From Pirellulaceae bacterium (GTDB lineage Bacteria; Planctomycetota; Planctomycetia; Pirellulales; Pirellulaceae), in contig BPJU01000016.1 of the NCBI GenBank assembly GCA_026004775.1, positions 87,997 to 151,996 on the forward strand: a DNA stretch of 64,000 nt. Reading direction: 5' to 3'. Positions 57,250 to 64,000 of this stretch are shown one piece after another; within the stretch, counting starts at the first letter, position 1; every line of letters begins with the position of its first letter. Under the pieces are notes generated by a model. That model searched no databases and was not told the DNA's origin. It worked only from the letters and a program-made list of their open reading frames with translations. The translations under genes were made by a program, and so were the position numbers.

Positions 57250-57708
57250 ATGGCACAAGCAGCGGCAGATCGACCACCGGCCGGCCGAACCAAACCTCCA
57301 CGAGAGGCGATTCCGCCGGATCGGCTATGCGACTATTGTACGGCAAAGTGTTGCCGCTATTTTGCGTTGCCCATGGAAACGCCCACCACGCACCGGGATT
57401 TTGACTATATCCGGTGGTTCTTGCTGCATGACCGCGCCACGGTGTTCGTCGATGGGGAGACCTGGTATTTGTTGGTACATACCGAATGCCGGCATCTTCA
57501 GTCCGACAACCGCTGTGGCATCTATCCGACCCGCCCTCAGATCTGCCGCGATTACTCCACGGCCAATTGCGAATACGACGACGATGCGGTTTATGACCGG
57601 TATTTTGAGTTGCCCGAACAGGTCGAGGAATACGTGGAGGCGGTGCTGGGCAACCCGGATGGCCGGCTGCGCAGTCCGCGGCCGGAGCTGTTGCCGATAC
57701 TCGGCTGA
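57250..57708 (+). CDS. YkgJ-type cysteine cluster protein
   Basis: The 152-residue protein has the YkgJ-family cysteine cluster CDYCTAKCCRYFALP (about residues 27-41) and later ECRHLQSDNRCGIYPTRPQIC, which probably binds an Fe-S cluster or zinc. The function of this widespread family is unknown. The start is taken as ATG 57250. hisS follows 39 bases downstream and may be co-transcribed. Confidence 0.88.
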   Translation: MAQAAADRPPAGRTKPPREAIPPDRLCDYCTAKCCRYFALPMETPTTHRDFDYIRWFLLHDRATVFVDGETWYLLVHTECRHLQSDNRCGIYPTRPQICRDYSTANCEYDDDAVYDRYFELPEQVEEYVEAVLGNPDGRLRSPRPELLPILG

Positions 57709-57747
57709 CCACGCAACACTCGCCGGCTCCAGCAGGATAGAAACACC

Positions 57748-59124
57748 ATGGCTGACACGACGGATAAAGCATCAGCGGTTCGGATCGTCCCGAGGACTCT
57801 CAAAGGGTTCCGCGACTACTTGCCGGAACAGATGCTGGTGCGCGAACAACTGATCGAGACGGCTCGCCGTGTCTATCGCTCGTATGGTTTCGTTCCGATC
57901 GATACGCCGGCGCTGGAGTACCTGGAGATATTGGAGGGAAAGGGCGGTGCCGAAAGTGACAAGCAGATGTACCGCTTCCAGGACCACGGCGGGCGGTGGG
58001 TGGGGATGCGGTTCGACTTGACGGTACCGCTGGCGCGCTACGTGGCGCAACATCTGGGACAATTGGATTTGCCGTTCAAACGCTATCATATTGCGCCGGT
58101 TTGGCGGGGAGAAAACACGCAGCGCGGGCGGTATCGCGAGTTCCTCCAGTGCGATTTCGATACGATCGGTGCCGAATCGGTGGCGGCCGACGTCGAAACG
58201 GCTCTGGTGATTCACGACCTTATGCATGCCCTCGGCATCCGCCAGTTCACCATCCGCATCAACAACCGGATGATCTTCAACGGCTGGGCGGAGCGGTGGG
58301 GGCTCCAGCAGCAGGCGGCTGCCATATTGAGGACACTCGACAAGCTGGGCAAGATCGGTCCGGCCGAGGTGGAGCGTGAGCTGCGCGAGGTGGTGCGGCT
58401 CGACGAGCGTCCGGCAGCGGAACTGCTCCAGATGGTTACCGCTCAAGGCAGTAACGACGAACTGCTGCGGAGACTCGACCAGTGGGGCGCCGGCAGCCCG
58501 CTTTCCCGGGAGGGTGTCGAGCGGCTGCGGCAAATCGTCGACGGTTTCGCGGCGGCTACCGGAGCGTCGCTGCGACTGAAAATCGATCCTGCCATCGCTC
58601 GAGGTTTGGACTACTACACCGGCCCTATTTTTGAAACCTACCTCGATGAGCTGCCCTCCATCGGCAGCGTATGCTCGGGCGGCCGGTACGACGATCTGGC
58701 GGGACTTTACTGCCGGCAGCGCCTGCCGGGAGTCGGCGCTTCGCTGGGCTTGGATCGCTTGCTGGCAGCATTGGAAGAATTGCACCTGGTAGAGCCTGTA
58801 AGAACGGCGGCGCCGGTGATGATAGCGTTTTTCGATGAACGCTATTATCACCCGTATCTGCAATTGGCCACCCGATTGCGGCAAGCCGGAATCGGTGTGG
58901 AACTGTATGCCGAGCCGAAGAAGCTCGCTGCGCAACTAAAATATGCCGACCGGCGGGGATTTCGGTATGTCATCGTGGCAGGAACCGATGAGTTCCAGGC
59001 GGGATTCTGCCGCGTGAAAGATATGCGTTCCGGACAACAGGTAGATTGCTCATTGGCCGACGATGCCGCCCAATTGGTCGCGTTTCTCACCCAGGCCCTT
59101 TCCGAAAGGAGGCCCCAGTCATGA
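57748..59124 (+). CDS. hisS: Histidyl-tRNA synthetase
   Basis: The 458-residue class II synthetase attaches histidine to tRNA-His. Motif 1 is in the N-terminal GFVPIDTPALEYLEIL, motif 2 in FKRYHIAPVWRGENTQRGRYREFLQCDFD, and the histidine-specific block RGLDYYTGPIFETYL with GGRYDDL and the motif 3-like GVGASLGLDRL is present. The C-terminal anticodon-binding domain has RQAGIGVELYAEPKK. Its stop overlaps the start of the next gene (ATGA). Confidence 0.95.
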   Translation: MADTTDKASAVRIVPRTLKGFRDYLPEQMLVREQLIETARRVYRSYGFVPIDTPALEYLEILEGKGGAESDKQMYRFQDHGGRWVGMRFDLTVPLARYVAQHLGQLDLPFKRYHIAPVWRGENTQRGRYREFLQCDFDTIGAESVAADVETALVIHDLMHALGIRQFTIRINNRMIFNGWAERWGLQQQAAAILRTLDKLGKIGPAEVERELREVVRLDERPAAELLQMVTAQGSNDELLRRLDQWGAGSPLSREGVERLRQIVDGFAAATGASLRLKIDPAIARGLDYYTGPIFETYLDELPSIGSVCSGGRYDDLAGLYCRQRLPGVGASLGLDRLLAALEELHLVEPVRTAAPVMIAFFDERYYHPYLQLATRLRQAGIGVELYAEPKKLAAQLKYADRRGFRYVIVAGTDEFQAGFCRVKDMRSGQQVDCSLADDAAQLVAFLTQALSERRPQS

Positions 59125-60545
59125 TCAAGCGAAATACGGGGCGCAGCAGTGGTGGTGCGTGGTATGAGTGTTGTGGCAAAGGCGAGGACGAGTGGGGCCG
59201 CTGCGGCGACAGGATCACGATCCTGCCAGCCGTGCTGTTATGGCTGATTGGGACGGGCGGACTCCTAGCCCAATCAGTGCGCCTGGACCCCGCTTCCTTC
59301 CCTCCCCGCCTGCCCCAAGGCCAGTTGGTGGTGTACGACCAAAGCGAAAAGATGCTGGTGCCGGCCGACACGCTGTTGCCCGGCGTACAAGTGGCCAAGA
59401 CACCGCCCCGAGTTTCGTTTGCATTTTATCCCGGACAGGATTATCCCGGAAATCCATGGTCGAATTGGGCAGACGGGACGGTCCGCCAAGGCAAATACTA
59501 TTCGGCCATTGGCGACCATCGCGGACCTGATGGAAATGCTTTCGTATTTGAATATGACCCCGAAGCCGTATCTGAAGAGAAGTTTTTTCTCAAGCTGGTC
59601 GATTTGAAATTGCTGTTACGGCAACCGGAAGGGCATTATTCGCCCGGCAAAATACACAGCCGCCTGGATTTTGGGTCGGACGGGTGGCTGTATTGTGCTA
59701 CGCATCGCGGCTCTCCTCGTTATACAACGGCGCAATATCACTACCAGGGTGACTGGATCGTGCGTTGTGATCCGGAAACGGGCCGAGCAGAAGTGGTAGT
59801 GCATGCGCCGGTCGGGAAGCATTGCATTCCGTGCAGCGTGTTGGATCCGGAGCGGATGATTTTTTATGGGGGTACGGCGGCCGGTGAGGGAAGTGAGGTG
59901 CGATTTTTCGCGTATGACATTCCGGGGCGCCGACTGCTGTGTGATTTTCCCGATGGGCCTGCCCGGTATATGATCCTTGCTGCTAGTACGGGCCGAGTCT
60001 ATTTCACGTCGAAGAACACGGAAACACCGCTGCTGCGTTTTGACCCGCGTAATCCCGCTGCGCTGGAGTCGCTGCCGGTCACGATCGGCATTCGTGCCGC
60101 CACTCGAGAGACCCCTCAGGGGATCGTGTATACCGTGTCGCAGGGCCAAGCGGGTTCGGAAAGCCGCTTGTATGCCTTCGACGTGCGAAATGAATCGGTG
60201 CGCGAACTGGGAACGGCGGCTGTGGGGCGACAACAATATATCGCCTCCCTGGACGCCGATCCCTCCGGACGCTATCTCTACTATATCCCCGGCGCGCATG
60301 GCGGGAGCACAACCGATGGCAGCCCTGTCGTGCAATATGATACCCGTACGGGGCGGAAAAAAGTTCTCGCATTCCTGCATCCGTATTTCCAGCAAAAATA
60401 TGGTATTTCTTTGGTAGGAACCTATAGTACCGCTGTGGATGAGGAGGGAAAAAGGTTGTTCATCACGTGGAATGTGAGTCGAGGGTCGCGCGCTTGGGAC
60501 TGCTGCGGCGTAATGGTGGTGGAGATTCCGGAATCGGAGCGATAG
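59121..60545 (+). CDS. Exported beta-propeller-like protein
   Basis: The 474-residue protein has a basic N-terminal stretch and a hydrophobic export segment (AVLLWLIGTGGLLAQS, about residues 39-54). A series of beta strands and SDGWLYCATHRGSPRY-like and ASLDADPSGRYLYYIPG blades follows, typical of propeller folds. No enzymatic motif is visible. It starts inside hisS's stop codon (ATGA, with GGAGG upstream). The function is unknown. Confidence 0.75.
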   Translation: MIKRNTGRSSGGAWYECCGKGEDEWGRCGDRITILPAVLLWLIGTGGLLAQSVRLDPASFPPRLPQGQLVVYDQSEKMLVPADTLLPGVQVAKTPPRVSFAFYPGQDYPGNPWSNWADGTVRQGKYYSAIGDHRGPDGNAFVFEYDPEAVSEEKFFLKLVDLKLLLRQPEGHYSPGKIHSRLDFGSDGWLYCATHRGSPRYTTAQYHYQGDWIVRCDPETGRAEVVVHAPVGKHCIPCSVLDPERMIFYGGTAAGEGSEVRFFAYDIPGRRLLCDFPDGPARYMILAASTGRVYFTSKNTETPLLRFDPRNPAALESLPVTIGIRAATRETPQGIVYTVSQGQAGSESRLYAFDVRNESVRELGTAAVGRQQYIASLDADPSGRYLYYIPGAHGGSTTDGSPVVQYDTRTGRKKVLAFLHPYFQQKYGISLVGTYSTAVDEEGKRLFITWNVSRGSRAWDCCGVMVVEIPESER

Positions 60546-60644
60546 GTGAGGCATCGGTGGCGGCCGCAGTCGGATATGAGGGAAATGGCATTAGAGTTGG
60601 CCCGCTGGACGGATGGGTAGCGAGTAACGCCTTGAGGAGTTGTT

Positions 60645-61397
60645 ATGAAAACGAAATCTGACGTGCTGTTTTTGGGAGTGAGCGTTGCTTGGTTAATATT
60701 GTTGTGCGGGGTCGGCCGGCCGCAGGCTCCAGCCGACAGACTGCCTGAACCAGGCACCGTGGTGGTGGACCGGCAAAGGGGCGAAGTGATTCTGTCGGCG
60801 AAGGTGCAATTTCCGGAGGGAAAGCCGTGCATCAACGAGTATGGTGAACGGGTACAGGCTTTTGCTGGATGTGCCACCGCGGCCGGGGGCGAAGCGAAAA
60901 TGGCGAGTTACTTCGTTTTCCTGGTGGACGTTCCCACGGAAAAAGTATTCGACGGATTGATCGAATTGGGATGCCGCCCGCGGGTCCATTACAGTATTGA
61001 GGAGGGGCGCCGCCGCAGTGGGCTTACGGCCCGAACCACCAGCGCCGACTACCTGCAAGGCGATCCGGTGGTGTTGTCGGTCTTTTGGCAAAATGAAAAA
61101 GGACAATGGGTGGAACGGGCCTACCAGGATTTCGCCACGGAATTGGTAGATACCGGTGATGGGAAGATCGAAAAGCCTTGGACTCCGCACTTTGTTTTTC
61201 ATGGTAGCGGGGTAATCCACCAGTCAGGCACGGGGTGTATTGCCTGCCCGTGCGACTGCCCTGGCGGGATCATCGCCGATAACCGGTTTCCTATTTACGA
61301 TCCGAAGCCCAAGGTGCGCTTCGATATGGCAAAAGCACCGCCGCCAGGCACGCAAGTCTACATCCGCATCCGGCCGATTTCCTCGCGACCCGAGTAG
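60645..61397 (+). CDS. Secreted protein with YdjY-like domain
   Basis: The 250-residue protein has an N-terminal signal peptide (about residues 1-28) and a region with the pattern DRQRGEVILSAKVQFPEGKPCINEY and FVFLVDVPTEKVFDGLIELGC, resembling the YdjY-like domain found in planctomycete secreted proteins. A cysteine cluster (CIACPCDCPGG) lies near the C-terminus and may bind metal or form disulfides. It lies between two propeller-type genes. The role is unknown. Confidence 0.65.
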   Translation: MKTKSDVLFLGVSVAWLILLCGVGRPQAPADRLPEPGTVVVDRQRGEVILSAKVQFPEGKPCINEYGERVQAFAGCATAAGGEAKMASYFVFLVDVPTEKVFDGLIELGCRPRVHYSIEEGRRRSGLTARTTSADYLQGDPVVLSVFWQNEKGQWVERAYQDFATELVDTGDGKIEKPWTPHFVFHGSGVIHQSGTGCIACPCDCPGGIIADNRFPIYDPKPKVRFDMAKAPPPGTQVYIRIRPISSRPE

Positions 61398-61428
61398 CAC
61401 GCCGGTAACAGGGCTGGGCCATTGATGC

Positions 61429-62469
61429 ATGGATAGCGCGACAATATTGGTTGGCCCGCAAGCAAAAGTCTACACCCCGATGGTAAAACCTACTTGTGCT
61501 CGGTATTTGACCGGCGTGGCGCTGGGCATCGCCTTTCTGGCATCGATCGGCGTGGCAAAAGGCGAGGCATGGCGGTTGGAGGGCCACGATGAGTACGTAT
61601 TCATGGTTGGCTTCTCGCCGGACGGACGGTGGATGGTGACTTCAGCCGGTGACAACCGAGCTATCGTCTGGCAGGCCGCCTGGCGGCCCGTGGCTACGCT
61701 CGAGCACGAGGCTTCTGTTTACTCTGTGGCTATCAGCCCCGATGGGCGGCGGGTGGTCACAGGCAGTGGCGATGGCAGAACGGCGCTATGGGATACGCAG
61801 AGCGGCATGAAGCTGGTCGAGTCAAAACATCATCGGGATGCCGTTTATTGCGTGGCATTTTCGCCGGACGGGCAATGGGTGGCCAGCGCTGGAGGGCGAG
61901 CTGACGGCGGGGACGCCGTGTGCCGCATCTGCCGCGCCTCGGATCTGCAAACGGTGCGAGAACTGAGCGGGCACGAGCGCCAAGTCTACGGTGTGGTCTT
62001 TTCTCCGGACGGCAAACTGCTGGCTACCAGTAGCGGCGATAAGACGATACGGCTTTGGGATGTGGGCTCCGGGCAGTCTACTATTCTTGCTGGACACACC
62101 AGCGATGTGTATCGCTGCAATTTCTCGCCAGACGGAAAGCAACTTGCTTCGACCAGCCAGGATGGTTCCGTTCGGATTTGGAACCTGGTGAATGGCCAAG
62201 GTAAGGTTCTCTATCAGAATGAGCGGCGATCACCCTGCTACGGTGCGGCCTACTCGGCTGACGGACGTTGTCTGGCGGCCGTAGGGGATGACGGCCGAGT
62301 GCGAATATGGTCGGTGGGTGACGGGCGGCTGTTGTACGAAAAGAAAATTGCTACCAAGGCACTTTATACGGCGGCGTTTGTGCCGAACAACCCTTGCGTG
62401 GCTGCGGCCGGCGAAGACGGCGCGATTTATCTGGTGCGTTTGCCCGTGGGACCGGAAGCGGATGAATGA
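61429..62469 (+). CDS. Exported WD40-repeat protein
   Basis: After an N-terminal hydrophobic segment (LTGVALGIAFLASIGVAKG) the 346-residue protein carries about seven WD40-type blades, for example EYVFMVGFSPDGRWMVTSAGDNRAIVWQ, SVAISPDGRRVVTGSGDGRTALWDT and VVFSPDGKLLATSSGDKTIRLWDV. Such propellers act as interaction platforms. The start could be ATG 61429 or ATG 61480, the latter placing the export segment closer to the N-terminus. Confidence 0.85.
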   Translation: MDSATILVGPQAKVYTPMVKPTCARYLTGVALGIAFLASIGVAKGEAWRLEGHDEYVFMVGFSPDGRWMVTSAGDNRAIVWQAAWRPVATLEHEASVYSVAISPDGRRVVTGSGDGRTALWDTQSGMKLVESKHHRDAVYCVAFSPDGQWVASAGGRADGGDAVCRICRASDLQTVRELSGHERQVYGVVFSPDGKLLATSSGDKTIRLWDVGSGQSTILAGHTSDVYRCNFSPDGKQLASTSQDGSVRIWNLVNGQGKVLYQNERRSPCYGAAYSADGRCLAAVGDDGRVRIWSVGDGRLLYEKKIATKALYTAAFVPNNPCVAAAGEDGAIYLVRLPVGPEADE

Positions 62470-62490
62470 AGGCCACGCCGGCCACAGCGT

Positions 62491-63321
62491 TTACGGCAGC
62501 ACGAACCGAGCGACCAACTTCTTTGGCTGCAGGGGAGAAGGAACGTAGCGTATCGGAAATTCGCGCTCGTCGTCATCGACGAACACATCCCCATCATCGA
62601 ATGGTTTGCCTCGCCTGGCAAGAAAGTGAATGATATCGTACAAGAAGGTTAGCGCGTCGGAATCGGAACTCTCGCGGACCATGACCAGTACGTCGGGCAT
62701 ATCGAGCTGGCTCATTCCCAGACTAAGAAAGCCGAATTGGCCGTCATCCTCGGCCGTGCAGGCAAAGCCCGACCATAGCGTGGCGTTGGCTGCCACGCTG
62801 TGTTCGGAAGCCGTCCGCAAGAAGTAGTTGGCGGTATGTGTGGCACGGGCACCCAGCCAATAGACGCCCGTGGCGCGCGAGGTTTCCATCACGGCCGCCA
62901 CCACTGCGATAAACCGCGACATGACTAACCAGCGCGGCGTGCCCGGATGGCTGTCGAACCATACTACCAGATACGCCCTGTACTCCGGCCGCTTCCAGTC
63001 ATCTTGATAGCGGCCGCAGCTGAACCGCATGTGCTCTTCCGTGTCGGGGTCGGGCACCCGAGCCGGTAATAAAAACACCGTCACGATTTCGCCTGTGGTC
63101 ACGGTGAACACATGACCTGACTGCCCGGACGGCTCGCCCGCTTCACGCCACACCCGAAGCGCTTCGTCTCCCAGAGCATATTTGCGGAATGCCGAAACCA
63201 CCGACTCAGCTTCGGGAACATAGGGATGAGGCAGCAGCACCAGACCGAGCAGCCCATCGTCGGGGTGGCCAGCCGCACCATTCCGGGACTTCCGTTTCGA
63301 CAAACGACGTCGGCGCGCCAT
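62491..63321 (-). CDS. DUF4261-like protein
   Basis: The 276-residue soluble protein begins with a very basic stretch (ARRRRLSKRKSR). The C-terminal half has a DUF4261-like pattern: LWSGFACTAEDDGQFGFLSLGMSQLDMPDVLVM followed by FLYDIIHFLARRGKPFDDGDVF. DUF4261 proteins have no known function. ATG 63321 is the likely start, since the upstream extension has no family resemblance. Confidence 0.6.
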   Translation of the reverse strand: MARRRRLSKRKSRNGAAGHPDDGLLGLVLLPHPYVPEAESVVSAFRKYALGDEALRVWREAGEPSGQSGHVFTVTTGEIVTVFLLPARVPDPDTEEHMRFSCGRYQDDWKRPEYRAYLVVWFDSHPGTPRWLVMSRFIAVVAAVMETSRATGVYWLGARATHTANYFLRTASEHSVAANATLWSGFACTAEDDGQFGFLSLGMSQLDMPDVLVMVRESSDSDALTFLYDIIHFLARRGKPFDDGDVFVDDDEREFPIRYVPSPLQPKKLVARFVLP

Positions 63322-63597
63322 GAACAAACCCCTTTTGACGGGCCATACGTTGTGCCAGAAGCACGAAACCGTGATTCCTCGTACGGGATGTTCGCGCCAA
63401 AGACGATCCATCCAGCACCGGTATCTTACGCGCAAGGAGACCCGGCCGCCAAGTGGCGGTCGATTTGATCTTGGCTCTGAGCACGAGGCGCCGGGCAGAG
63501 TAGCCCGGAGCCCCGAAGGAGGCTGGAGGGGCGGAGACGGCGCAGGGCTGCCTTGCCGGAGTACACCTGTGACGGCTATGATAGACCTGGGTGGGAC

Positions 63598-63679
63598 GGA
63601 GGGTATCCGAACGGTGAGGAGCCTGATTCGAAATCAGGTGCCCCGAAAGGGGTTGCGGGTTCGAATCCCGTGCCCTCCG
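63598..63679 (+). tRNA. tRNA-Ser (anticodon CGA)
   Basis: The cloverleaf folds: acceptor GGAGGGT with GCCCTCC, a D stem TCC/GGA, anticodon stem CCTGA/TCAGG with loop TTCGAAA (anticodon CGA at 63629-63631, reading UCG), a long variable arm CCCC-GAAA-GGGG typical of serine tRNA, and a T arm around GGTTCGAATCCC. The discriminator base is G. The 3' CCA is not encoded. Confidence 0.95.
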
Positions 63680-63727
63680 CTTGGCAGGTGATGGGCGCAC
63701 GTGCGGCACGAAATTGTCGATCGCCGC

Positions 63728-64000
63728 CTATCCGAACCAGCGCCTCCACCAAGGCCTCCGAGCCCTCTGAAGATCGTTCTTGAGCTGAGCGTTTTCACTT
63801 TCTAGATGTTGTACCTGTGCCGCCAGCCGCGCCTCGGACTCTTTGGCTTGATGCAACGCATTTTGCAAGTCGGCGTTTTGCTGGCGTACCGCCTGAAGCT
63901 CCTCATCCGACCGCTGCCAAGCCTGATATAGCTTCTTTTTCTCCTCTCTGCACTTTCTGACAAAAGTTCTGACAAAACTAATATTAGGCTGCGAGGGCGG
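63728..64000 (-). CDS. C-terminal end of a coiled-coil protein (5' end outside window)
   Basis: The frame runs from the window edge (64000) to a TAG at 63728-63730, giving about 90 residues. The segment contains heptad-like leucine/alanine/glutamine repeats (LYQAWQRSDEELQAVRQQN, LAAQVQHLESENAQLKN) that should form a long coiled coil, and ends in RRPWWRRWFG. The N-terminal part, which would define the function, lies beyond the window. Confidence 0.7.
   Translation of the reverse strand, partial: PPSQPNISFVRTFVRKCREEKKKLYQAWQRSDEELQAVRQQNADLQNALHQAKESEARLAAQVQHLESENAQLKNDLQRARRPWWRRWFG

Overview
The window looks like the chromosome of a planctomycete, possibly a Thermogutta- or Pirellula-like member (the genus is only a guess). 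The pointers are a DUF1559 prepilin-like protein with its N-terminal methylation motif and C-terminal H...DG block, DUF1573 proteins, an RDD/SpoIIM/DUF4129/DUF4350/MoxR/DUF58 membrane cluster, a divergent DnaA and many secreted beta-propeller and SPOR-like proteins. Gene starts were chosen from ribosome binding sites, stop/start overlaps and signal peptides.

Region 1 (1-8638) is the most unusual part. A cassette is present about three times in tandem. It consists of a shared promoter block, ten perfect copies of the heptanucleotide CTCACTG, a small cysteine-rich secreted protein, a larger secreted protein with a C-terminal membrane segment ending in a Y-R-W-R tail, and a membrane-anchored DUF1573 protein. 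Copy 0 is cut by the window edge and its DUF1573 gene is truncated. Copy 1 has no DUF1573 gene; in that place are inverted-repeat elements and an IS4-type insertion sequence. Copy 2 is complete. This is my main candidate for an undescribed system. Its function is unknown.

Region 2 (8635-18772) holds a glycosyltransferase, the DUF1559 protein, acetolactate synthase, and then the replication-origin set dnaA - dnaN - dciA (DUF721) - gyrB. Both dnaA and gyrB are broken by a single-base frameshift at a G run.

Region 3 (18773-32827) has a double-thioredoxin lipoprotein, a PilZ-like protein, a transglutaminase/TPR protein, ribBA, an esterase, and a 2-oxoacid:ferredoxin oxidoreductase (korAB) flanked by two CBS-domain proteins, one with a zinc ribbon. 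A short-chain dehydrogenase closes the region.

Region 4 (32986-44623) is the RDD - SpoIIM - membrane protein - DUF4129 - DUF4350 - MoxR - DUF58 cluster. It is split between DUF4350 and MoxR by a 211-bp non-autonomous element that resembles an IS66 derivative. A PQQ-propeller protein, a YchF-like GTPase and a SPOR-like secreted protein follow.

Region 5 (44775-46700) is an IS630-type element whose transposase is damaged by three separate tandem duplications, a hairpin repeat, and a second copy of the IS66-like small element with a perfect 8-bp target duplication.

Region 6 (46722-64000) holds lutABC for lactate oxidation (lutC frameshifted), an M28 peptidase, rsgA-ftsH, a histone-deacetylase-family enzyme, purU, a YkgJ-type protein, hisS, secreted propeller proteins, a DUF4261 protein, tRNA-Ser(CGA) and the C-terminal end of a coiled-coil protein. 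Three frameshifts in otherwise well-conserved genes, all beside G runs, suggest residual sequencing indels.
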